Origin: DASRRB01 sp036732755
GTDB lineage: Bacteria > Planctomycetota > B15-G4 > SIAN01
Reading direction: 5' to 3'
Assembly: GCA_036732755.1 (NCBI GenBank)
Contig: DAINBU010000076.1
Coordinates: 1-23,524, forward strand
DNA: 23,524 nucleotides
This document shows positions 15,469 through 21,460 of the stretch, piece after piece. Numbering within the stretch: position 1 is the stretch's first letter; each line of letters opens with the position of its first letter. The translations under genes and the position numbers were made by a program. Below the pieces are notes generated by a model. The model ran no database searches. It was given only the letters and a program-made list of their open reading frames with translations, and was not told where the DNA came from.

Positions 15469-18341
15469 GCGGGCCCTCCGCCGCCCTTCGATTTCCGCGC
15501 GATCGTCTTGTCGGCGAGCGCGAAGAAGCGGGCGTGCTCCGGCGCGGCCTCGACGCGGGCGCGCGTCGGCGCGTGCGCATGGCGGCAGGCGCGGCGGAAT
15601 TCGCAGTGGCTGCAGCGCACGAACGGCGAGTTGGGAGGGGACCAGAGCGGGAAGTGGCCGGAGTCGCGCAGCTCGACGAGCGCGTCGAGGGTGTCGGCCA
15701 CCTCCGCGTCGGCGCTCGCGAGCGCATCGACGTCGACCGCGACGAAGCGCTCGTCGTCGGGCCGGCGCGGCGGCCGCAGCGCGAGCAGCTCGAGCCCGCC
15801 GACACGGCGGCCCCGCGCCCGACGCGCGAGCCGGTAGAGCGGCAGCTGCAGCGACTTGCCGCGCGCCATCCAGCGCACGCTCGCCGTCTCCTGGAGCTTC
15901 GTCGCGCCGCTCGTCTTGTAGTCCCCGATCCACTCGTCCCCGCCCGCGTCGGCGAGCAGCCGGTCGAGGCGGAGCGAGAGGGCGAGGCGCCGCTTCCCGG
16001 CCGCGACCTCGATCTCGTCGACCGATTCGAACGCGACGGCACGCAGCCCGAGCGCCTCGCAGCGCGTGAGGTCCTCCTCCACGAAAGCGGAAAGGTCGCG
16101 CGCGAGCTGTTCCATGCGGAGCCGGCGGAAGCGCGGCGCGAGCGACGGGAAGCCGGGCATCGCCGCCGCCTCCGCCTCGAGGCAGGCCTGCACCCGCTCG
16201 CGCGCCCGCGGCAGCGCGTCCGCGGCGAGGATCGGCGCGCCTTCGGGCAGCAGCTCGGTGTAGAGGCGGCAGAGCGCGCCATGCAGCAGGTTGCCGAGCG
16301 CGGCGCCGTCGATCTCGCCCGCGTAGCCCTCCGCGGGCCGCTTCACGCCGAGCTCGCGCTGGAAGAAGAACTGGAGCGGACAGGTGCCGAGCTGCTCGAG
16401 CCCCGACGGCGACCAGCCCGGCCGCTCCGCGACCGCGACGCCGCCGCCGTCGAAACGGAGATCGCCGGGACGGTACGAGTCGATGGCGGCGATGCGCGCG
16501 AGCCCCGCCGCGGCGAGCTCGCCGTCGAAGCCGAGCGCGCGCACGGCGGCGCGGGCGTCGCCGGCGTCGGCGCGCGCGACCTCGGCGGCGAGCGCCTCGG
16601 CCGGCGCGAGCAGCCCGGTCCTCTCGCGCAGCGCCGCGACCTCGAGGAGCGGGCTGCGCGGGACGAGCGGGGTCGCCTTGGAGGGAGCGAGGCCGATGCG
16701 GCGCAGGAACGGCGAGGGCGAGGCGTCGCGGTCGTCGGCGTCGGCGCGCGCGAAACTCACGACCAGCTCCTCGCGGACGGCGGCGCAGACGGTGTCGAAG
16801 AGGAGCTCGTCGTCGCGGCGCGTCTCGCCGCGCAGCGCGAGCGGCGCGCCGGTCGCGTCGCGCAACTTGCGCCGGTCGTCGTCGGAGAGGAAGTAGTCCT
16901 CGCTCGCGCGATGCGGGAGGAGCCGGTCGTTGGCGCCGATCAGGACCGCGCGCCGGAACGGGAGCGCGCGCGCCTGATGGAGCTCGAGCACGCGCAGCCG
17001 GCCGACCTTCTCCGGCGCGAGGCGGCGCGCGTCGAGCCGCTGCAGGACGTAGCGCGCGAGGGCGGCGCCGCCGCCGGGGCCGCGCCCGTCGAGGACCGCC
17101 GCGAGTACCGGATGGCGCGCGATCTCGCGCTCCGCCTCGGCGAGCTCGGCGACGAGCGCGGCGTTCCCGCGGTCGCGCGCCCACGACGAGAGCGCCGCGA
17201 CGCGCGCTGCGGCGTCGCCGCGCGCGAAGTCGCGCGCCAACGCGCGCCCGCCGGCCTGGGCGACGCGCTCGACCCGGTCGAGCAGCAGCGGCGACGCCGG
17301 GTCGGTCGCGAGCTCGACGATCTGCCGCAGCGCGAGCGCGTCGGGCAGCTCGGCGAGGGGCCGCGCGAACGACGTGTCGGGTGCGCATTCGAGCAGCGCC
17401 GCCTCGGCCTGCAGCGCGCGCGCGTGGCCGGCGCCGCCGCGCGCGAGGAGCGCCGTCTCCTCGAACGGGACGCCGTCCTCGTGCCAGCGCAGCAGCGTCC
17501 GCGCCGCGAGCCGCATCTCCTCGCGCGGGCCGGCCGTGCTGACGAGCGACTGCGCGCGCGAAGGCGGCGCCGTCGCGATCGCCTCGACGCGCGCCCCGAA
17601 CGCCGCCGCGAGCTCGCCCGGCCGCTCCGACTCGCCCGCCGCCGCCACGTAGATCGACGCCACGCCGCCGCGCGCGAGCGAGGTGACGAGCTCGCGATGG
17701 ATGCCGATCAGCTCGTAGGCGCCGTAATGGATGAGCCGCGCCGGTCGCGCGGCACGGTCCTTCGCCGCGTGCAGCGCCCGCGTCGCCGCGCGCGCGACGC
17801 CGGCGCCGTCGGTCGCGCCGTCGCGCTCGAGCGCCGCCACGATCGCCTCGTGCTCCGCGAGCAGCGCGACGACCTCCTTCCCGCGCTCGGAGAGGTGCGC
17901 GCGCCCTGCCGCCGCGGCGTCGACGCCGGCGTCGCGCAGGTCGCGCAGCGTCGCGCGCAGCGCACCGATCGCCGCGGGCTGCGCGGCGAGGTAGGCGGCG
18001 AGGGCGAGGCGCGCAGGCGCGAGTCGCTCGACCAGCAGCGCCTCGAGCAGCGCGTCGCTCGCCGGCGCGAGCGGCGCGGCGCCCGCCTGCTCGAGGACGT
18101 GCGCGGCGAGGCTCTGGTGGTGGAGGAAGTGGACGCCCGCGAGCGCCCCGCGCTTCGTCGCGAGCGTGAACGCGAGGTGGTCGAGCAGCCGCCGCGTCGG
18201 CGCGACGATCCAGGTCGGCGCGAAGGGATCGGGCGGCGGCGCGGCGGCGAGCTCCTGCAGCAGCCGCTCCTCGAGCGCGCGCGGATCGGAGGCGAGGAGG
18301 ACCCGCGGCGGCGCGGGCGTCGTCGGGCCGGGCGCGCCCAT
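15465..18341 (-). CDS. addB: AddB-type PD-(D/E)XK nuclease subunit with iron-sulfur cluster
   Basis: A 958-residue partner of AddA. The N-terminal half resembles a degenerate helicase fold (RVLLASDPRALEERLL, TWIVAPTRRLLDHLAF, then VLELHQARALPFRRAVLIGAN) without a Walker A motif, so it is probably a scanning rather than motor subunit. The C-terminal nuclease shows GNLLHGAL (683-690, His687), RLDRLL with Asp793 and GDYKTSG with Asp807 and Lys809. Cys654 in GTCPLQFFF together with Cys910, Cys913 and Cys919 (CSHCEFRRAC) forms the AddB-type 4Fe-4S site that staples the nuclease domain. The ATG at 18341 comes 8 bases after the lipoprotein stop. This short spacing and the ATGA overlap with addA make one operon likely. 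Confidence 0.9.
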   Translation of the reverse strand: MGAPGPTTPAPPRVLLASDPRALEERLLQELAAAPPPDPFAPTWIVAPTRRLLDHLAFTLATKRGALAGVHFLHHQSLAAHVLEQAGAAPLAPASDALLEALLVERLAPARLALAAYLAAQPAAIGALRATLRDLRDAGVDAAAAGRAHLSERGKEVVALLAEHEAIVAALERDGATDGAGVARAATRALHAAKDRAARPARLIHYGAYELIGIHRELVTSLARGGVASIYVAAAGESERPGELAAAFGARVEAIATAPPSRAQSLVSTAGPREEMRLAARTLLRWHEDGVPFEETALLARGGAGHARALQAEAALLECAPDTSFARPLAELPDALALRQIVELATDPASPLLLDRVERVAQAGGRALARDFARGDAAARVAALSSWARDRGNAALVAELAEAEREIARHPVLAAVLDGRGPGGGAALARYVLQRLDARRLAPEKVGRLRVLELHQARALPFRRAVLIGANDRLLPHRASEDYFLSDDDRRKLRDATGAPLALRGETRRDDELLFDTVCAAVREELVVSFARADADDRDASPSPFLRRIGLAPSKATPLVPRSPLLEVAALRERTGLLAPAEALAAEVARADAGDARAAVRALGFDGELAAAGLARIAAIDSYRPGDLRFDGGGVAVAERPGWSPSGLEQLGTCPLQFFFQRELGVKRPAEGYAGEIDGAALGNLLHGALCRLYTELLPEGAPILAADALPRARERVQACLEAEAAAMPGFPSLAPRFRRLRMEQLARDLSAFVEEDLTRCEALGLRAVAFESVDEIEVAAGKRRLALSLRLDRLLADAGGDEWIGDYKTSGATKLQETASVRWMARGKSLQLPLYRLARRARGRRVGGLELLALRPPRRPDDERFVAVDVDALASADAEVADTLDALVELRDSGHFPLWSPPNSPFVRCSHCEFRRACRHAHAPTRARVEAAPEHARFFALADKTIARKSKGGGGPA

Positions 18342-18349
18342 CGCGGCCG

Positions 18350-19006
18350 TCAACGGTGCTCGACGATGATGAAGCCGCCGTGGCAGTAGTACCCGTGGCG
18401 CCAGTACCACGGGTCGTCCCAGTAGGGCGGGCCGTACCAGTACGGGTCGCCGTACCAGTACCCGGGCCCCGGATCGGAGTAGAGCGCGCGGCGGAACGTG
18501 GCGCGGCTCGTGTGGGGCCCGCCGCCGATCTCGACGACCCAGACCAGCTCGATCGTCTCGAGCGCGGTGTTCGACATCGTCGACGGATCGGGCAGGTCGA
18601 AGAAGAGCTCGAGGTCGCGGCGGTTGCCGGCTGCGACTTCGACGTCCCCGCTCGCCGGGTTGGGCGAGAGCGGCGGGACGCCGCTCGGCGTCGCCGTCGT
18701 CTGCGCGCCCTTGAAGACGAGCGGCTGCTTGCCGCAGTCGTCGATCTCGAAGCGGACGTGCAGGCGGCGCGGGCTGCCGTTCTCCGGGCGCAGGATGCCG
18801 GCGATGCGCGCGTGGACGCGGGCGCTCGCATCGGGGTCGCGCTCGCCGCCGAGGTGGAGCGCGTGGATCTCCTCGTTCGGCGCGTAGTGCCAGCTCGGGT
18901 AGTAGCCGCGGCATCCGACCACGAGCAGGGCGACGCACGCGGCGCCGAACGCGACGCGCGCCGCGCGGCGCGCCCGCGCGAGTCCACGAGGAGCGCAGAG
19001 CAGCAT
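18350..19006 (-). CDS. Lipoprotein with Tyr/Trp/Gly/Pro-rich tail, function unknown
   Basis: A 218-residue protein with an RR-containing N-terminus, a hydrophobic core (VAFGAACVALLVV) and lipobox VVGC with Cys32, so it is likely lipidated and anchored to a membrane. The middle (about 45-175) looks beta-rich: RLHVRFEIDDCGKQPLVFKG, RDLELFFDLPDP, TIELVWVVEIGG. Residues 178-210 are dominated by Tyr, Trp, Gly, Pro and Asp (PGYWYGDPYWYGPPYWDD), an aromatic low-complexity tail of unknown role. The ATG at 19006 follows GAGG by about 7-9 bases. It is the first gene of the cluster containing addB and addA, yet an exported lipoprotein has no obvious part in DNA repair. The link is probably positional. 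Confidence 0.8.
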   Translation of the reverse strand: MLLCAPRGLARARRAARVAFGAACVALLVVGCRGYYPSWHYAPNEEIHALHLGGERDPDASARVHARIAGILRPENGSPRRLHVRFEIDDCGKQPLVFKGAQTTATPSGVPPLSPNPASGDVEVAAGNRRDLELFFDLPDPSTMSNTALETIELVWVVEIGGGPHTSRATFRRALYSDPGPGYWYGDPYWYGPPYWDDPWYWRHGYYCHGGFIIVEHR

Positions 19007-19050
19007 GGAATCGACCTCGGGCGTGGTCCTCGGCGGAATCCCTGCGCGCC

Positions 19051-19058
19051 ATCGTAGC
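19051..19058 (-). promoter_or_regulatory. Putative -10 element of the lipoprotein-addB-addA cluster
   Basis: GCTACGAT on the minus strand, 44 bases before the lipoprotein ATG. The identical octamer precedes the aldo/keto reductase at 21409-21416, at 28 bases from that start. TACGAT is a plausible high-GC -10 hexamer. No convincing -35 box is seen. Confidence 0.35.
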
Positions 19059-19067
19059 GGTCCGCTT

Positions 19068-19075
19068 GCTATGCG
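19068..19075 (+). promoter_or_regulatory. Putative -10 element of the rhomboid-like gene
   Basis: GCTATGCG lies 42 bases before the TTG start at 19118, back to back with the minus-strand element at 19051-19058 in the same 111-base divergent gap. It matches the first seven positions of the recurrent GYTAYNMT form. Confidence 0.25.
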
Positions 19076-19098
19076 CGGTCGCACGGGATCGAATCCTC

Positions 19099-19114
19099 GG
19101 CTCCGCACGGAGCC
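19099..19114 (+). promoter_or_regulatory. Hairpin covering the ribosome binding site of the rhomboid-like gene
   Basis: GGCTCC (19099-19104) pairs with GGAGCC (19109-19114) around a GCAC loop. The GGAG in the 3' arm is the only Shine-Dalgarno candidate for the TTG at 19118, 5 bases downstream. A folded leader would hide the site and reduce translation. Confidence 0.45.
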
Positions 19115-19117
19115 CAT

Positions 19118-20251
19118 TTGCAAGAGCGCGCTTCTACCGACGTGATCTGCCCCGGCTGCGGCCGCGTCGGTCCGCGCGACGCGCTCTTCTGCCCCGCCTG
19201 CGGCCACCCCGATCCGGGCGGGCCGCCGGTGCCTGCGGACCTCCTCGGGCGCCTCTTCGCGCCGGGCCGCAGCTGGGCGCGCGCCTTCGTCATGACGGCG
19301 CTGCTGGTCGTCATGCTGCTCGTGCTGCAGGCGCCGGAGACGGAGCGCGCGCAGGAGCTCGTCCCGACCGACCTCGCGGCGCGCGTCGGCGGCCTCTCGA
19401 CGCACGCGGTGCTGCGCGACGGCGAGTACTGGCGCTGCCTCGCCGGCGCGCTCGTGCACGACAGCGGGCTCTCGCTCTTCGTCTTCGCGGTCGTGCTGCT
19501 CGTCTTCGGGCGCGTGCTCGAGCGGGCGCTCGGCGTCGCGCGCTTCGTCGTCCTGTTCGCCGTGCCGGGCGTCGCCGGCGCGCTCGGCTGGCTCCTGCTC
19601 GCGCGCGTGACGGGCGGCGGCGCGGAGCTCGCGGCCGCGGTCGACGCCGGGCCCGACGCCGTGCCCGGCTCGCTCGCCGCGATGTGGGGGGTGATCGGCG
19701 CGGTGTGGGGCGTCGCGCTGCGCGGCGTGCCGGCGCGCCGCAAGCTGGCGGTGCGCCAGATCGCGGCGCTCGGCGCGCTCGCCGGCGCGGCGGCGCTGCT
19801 CTGGCCGAAGCTCTGGCTCGGCGCGGCGATGGTCGGCGCGGCGACCGGTCTCGGCCTCTCCGTGCTCTACATGCGCGGCGGCGTGCCGCGGCACGAGCGC
19901 GCGCCGACGCGCTGGCTCGCGTTCGGGCTGCTGGTCGGCCTCGCCGGCGGCGTCGGTCGCGGCCTCTCGGAGCTCGCGCCCGACGCGGAGACGGCGGCGC
20001 GCGCGGCGCGGCCGGCGCTGCGCAAGGTCGCCGAGAAGGTGCGCGACGCTCCCGACGCGCTCGATCGCGCCTCCAAGGCGGAGCTCGCGCGCGAGCTCGA
20101 CGACGCGGGCGCGGCGGCGGCCGTCGCGGGCGAGAAGCCGGCCGCGCTCGAGGCGCGCCGCCAGCTGCGCGAGCTGCTGATCGACGCCGCGGAAGGGGAG
20201 AAGCTGCGCGCCGCCGCGCAGCGGCTCCTCGACGTACTGAAGGAAGGCTGA
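19118..20251 (+). CDS. Zinc-ribbon rhomboid-like membrane protein lacking catalytic residues
   Basis: A 377-residue polytopic membrane protein. The N-terminus is a zinc ribbon: CPGC (11-14) and CPAC (25-28). Membrane segments follow at about 54-71, 117-135, 141-162, 183-201, 214-229, 231-251 and 266-280. The rhomboid L1/TM2 signature is visible as GEYWRCLAGALVHDSGLSL (102-120) with FGRVLERALG (130-139). The active-site position normally GASGAIFG reads GSLAAMWG (184-191), and the TM6 histidine region normally AHLGGFLAG reads LGAAMVGAATG (234-244). Both the Ser and His appear to be lost. A helical, charged cytoplasmic or periplasmic tail (about 285-377) ends the protein. The start is TTG with GGAG 5 bases upstream; GTG at 19142 is an alternative. 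It converges on the reductase with 7 bases between stops. Confidence 0.72.
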   Translation: MQERASTDVICPGCGRVGPRDALFCPACGHPDPGGPPVPADLLGRLFAPGRSWARAFVMTALLVVMLLVLQAPETERAQELVPTDLAARVGGLSTHAVLRDGEYWRCLAGALVHDSGLSLFVFAVVLLVFGRVLERALGVARFVVLFAVPGVAGALGWLLLARVTGGGAELAAAVDAGPDAVPGSLAAMWGVIGAVWGVALRGVPARRKLAVRQIAALGALAGAAALLWPKLWLGAAMVGAATGLGLSVLYMRGGVPRHERAPTRWLAFGLLVGLAGGVGRGLSELAPDAETAARAARPALRKVAEKVRDAPDALDRASKAELARELDDAGAAAAVAGEKPAALEARRQLRELLIDAAEGEKLRAAAQRLLDVLKEG

Positions 20252-20258
20252 AGCCCGT

Positions 20259-21380
20259 TCAAGGAGGGCGGAGCGCGTCGAGCGCGGCGGCGACGTCGGG
20301 GGCGAGCTCGACGTCGGCGGCCGCGAGGTTCTCTTCGAGCTGCGCGACGCGCGTCGCGCCGACGATCGCCGAGCAGATGCCCGGCCGGCCCAGCACCCAC
20401 GCGAGCGCCGCGACCGCGGGCGAAAGCCCGGCCTTCCGCGCGATCTCCGCGGCGCGCGCCGCCTTGGCGACCGCGTCGGGAGTCATCTTCGGCTTGAGGA
20501 AGCCGTTGCGCTTCTCGTCGGCGAGGCGGCTGTCCCTGGGCACCGCGCCGTTCGCGTACTTTCCGGTCAGGAGCCCCTGCGCGAGCGGCGAGAAGACGAT
20601 CTGCCCGACGCCGAGCTTCTGGCACTCGGGCACCACTTCGGCCTCGATGCCGCGCTCGAGCAGGTTGTAGGGCGGCTGGTTCGTGACCGGCTTGTACGCG
20701 CGCCACGTCTCGGCGGCGCGGCACGCGGCGGCGACCTGCGCGCCGCTCCACACGCTCACGCCCCAGTGGAGGACCTTGCCTTGCCGGATCAGGTCCTCCA
20801 TCGCGCGCACCACCTCCTCGACCTCGACCTCGGGGTCGAAGCGGTGGCACTGCATCAGGTCGAGGTAGTCGGTCTGGAGGCGGCGCAGCGACGCGTGCAC
20901 CGACTCGACCACGTGCTTGCGCGAGAGGCCGCGGTCGTTGACGTTGTCGCTCATCGGCCAGAAGCACTTGGTCGCGAGCACGAAGTCCTGGCGGCGCAGC
21001 GTCTGGAGCGCGGGCGCGAGCGCCGTCTCCGCGTCGCCGCGCCCGTAGATGTCGGCCGTGTCGAAGAAGTTGACGCCGCGCTCGAAGGCGGCGCGCACCA
21101 GCGCCTTCGTCGTCTTGTCGTCGATCGAGCTGCCGACCGTGAGCCAGCTGCCGAGCGAGATCACCGAGACCTTGCCCTTGACCTTGTCGTCGTAAGCGGC
21201 GTCGTACCAGCTGGCGCCGGAAAGGCGGAAGCCCATGCGCTTGGCGAGCACGAAGTCCAGCTCGGTCAGCAGATCGATCCGGTTGGTGTTCATGTCGCCG
21301 CGGCCGAACTTGTACTCGCCNNNNNNNNNNGAGATCACCGAGACCTTGCAGCCGCTCGCGCCGAGTCGACGGTAGCGCAT
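20259..21380 (-). CDS. Aldo/keto reductase, interrupted by an assembly gap and foreign segment
   Basis: An NADPH-dependent oxidoreductase of the aldo/keto reductase superfamily, closest in style to the potassium-channel beta-subunit-like branch. Signatures are NFFDTADIYGRGDAE (catalytic Asp and Tyr), VLATKCFW (catalytic Lys), DLMQCHRFDP (catalytic His), HWGVSVWSGAQV, NQPPYNLLERGIE, VFSPLAQGLLTGKYANG and a late GATRVAQLEENL for the cofactor. As written it is 373 codons, but after MRYRRLGASGCKVSVI the frame enters ten N and about 48 residues unlike any reductase. It returns at GKVSVISLGSWLTVG. Deleting 174 bases (58 codons) joins KVSVI to SLGSWLTVG and gives 315 residues, the usual length. The substrate is unknown. 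The ATG at 21380 has GGAGAG about 7 bases upstream. Confidence 0.88.
   Translation of the reverse strand: MRYRRLGASGCKVSVIXXXXGEYKFGRGDMNTNRIDLLTELDFVLAKRMGFRLSGASWYDAAYDDKVKGKVSVISLGSWLTVGSSIDDKTTKALVRAAFERGVNFFDTADIYGRGDAETALAPALQTLRRQDFVLATKCFWPMSDNVNDRGLSRKHVVESVHASLRRLQTDYLDLMQCHRFDPEVEVEEVVRAMEDLIRQGKVLHWGVSVWSGAQVAAACRAAETWRAYKPVTNQPPYNLLERGIEAEVVPECQKLGVGQIVFSPLAQGLLTGKYANGAVPRDSRLADEKRNGFLKPKMTPDAVAKAARAAEIARKAGLSPAVAALAWVLGRPGICSAIVGATRVAQLEENLAAADVELAPDVAAALDALRPP
21157..21175. repeat. 19-base direct repeat, left copy
   Basis: GAGATCACCGAGACCTTGC occurs here and again at 21331-21349, directly after the N gap. Both copies encode the same piece of the reductase (KVSVI on the minus strand). 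This copy is in the intact reductase body. Confidence 0.95.
21176..21320 (-). other. Foreign segment coding a DUF1302-like fragment
   Basis: On the minus strand this reads GEYKFGRGDMNTNRIDLL then TELDFVLAKRMGFRLSG and ASWYDAAYDDKVK. That matches the conserved N-terminal region of DUF1302 proteins (outer-membrane-associated, common in Pseudomonas and beta-proteobacteria), from memory of the family. It has no counterpart in aldo/keto reductases. It is open and in frame only because the N run has ten bases and the total is a multiple of three. Most likely it is a mis-joined contig end from another organism in the sample, less likely a true insertion. Confidence 0.75.
21321..21330. other. Scaffold gap (ten N)
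   Basis: Ten unspecified bases, a common default gap size, so the true length is unknown. It lies between the foreign segment and the first codons of the reductase. Confidence 1.
21331..21349. repeat. 19-base direct repeat, right copy
   Basis: This is identical to 21157-21175. Here it forms codons 11-16 of the reductase (CKVSVI region). In a correct assembly the two copies should be one. Confidence 0.95.
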
Positions 21381-21408
21381 GGAGCTCTCCGAAACGGGCC
21401 GGGGCGGC

Positions 21409-21416
21409 ATCGTAGC
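21409..21416 (-). promoter_or_regulatory. Putative -10 element of the aldo/keto reductase
   Basis: GCTACGAT on the minus strand, 28 bases before the ATG at 21380, identical to the octamer at 19051-19058. The 80-base gap to the upstream gene would hold the whole promoter. Confidence 0.35.
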
Positions 21417-21460
21417 CGGCGGCGGCCCGCTGGATCGGAGCGCGCGGCGCGCGGCGTCGC

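Noticed and set aside
15534..18389. Very long open frame on the plus strand opposite addB
   Set aside because: Its translation is almost only Arg, Ala, Glu and Gly, as expected for an antisense frame in GC-rich DNA, and it lacks any domain. The minus-strand frame has clear AddB motifs.
18350..18987. Lipoprotein gene as a functional third subunit of AddAB
   Set aside because: It has a lipoprotein signal and no DNA-binding or nuclease motif; exported location makes a direct role in DNA repair implausible.
19010..19108. tRNA-like 3' end (GGGATCGAATCC followed by GGCTCCGC) in the divergent gap
   Set aside because: The seven-base loop and part of a T stem can be drawn, but the stem has mismatches, no matching acceptor arm exists upstream, and no anticodon arm is present.
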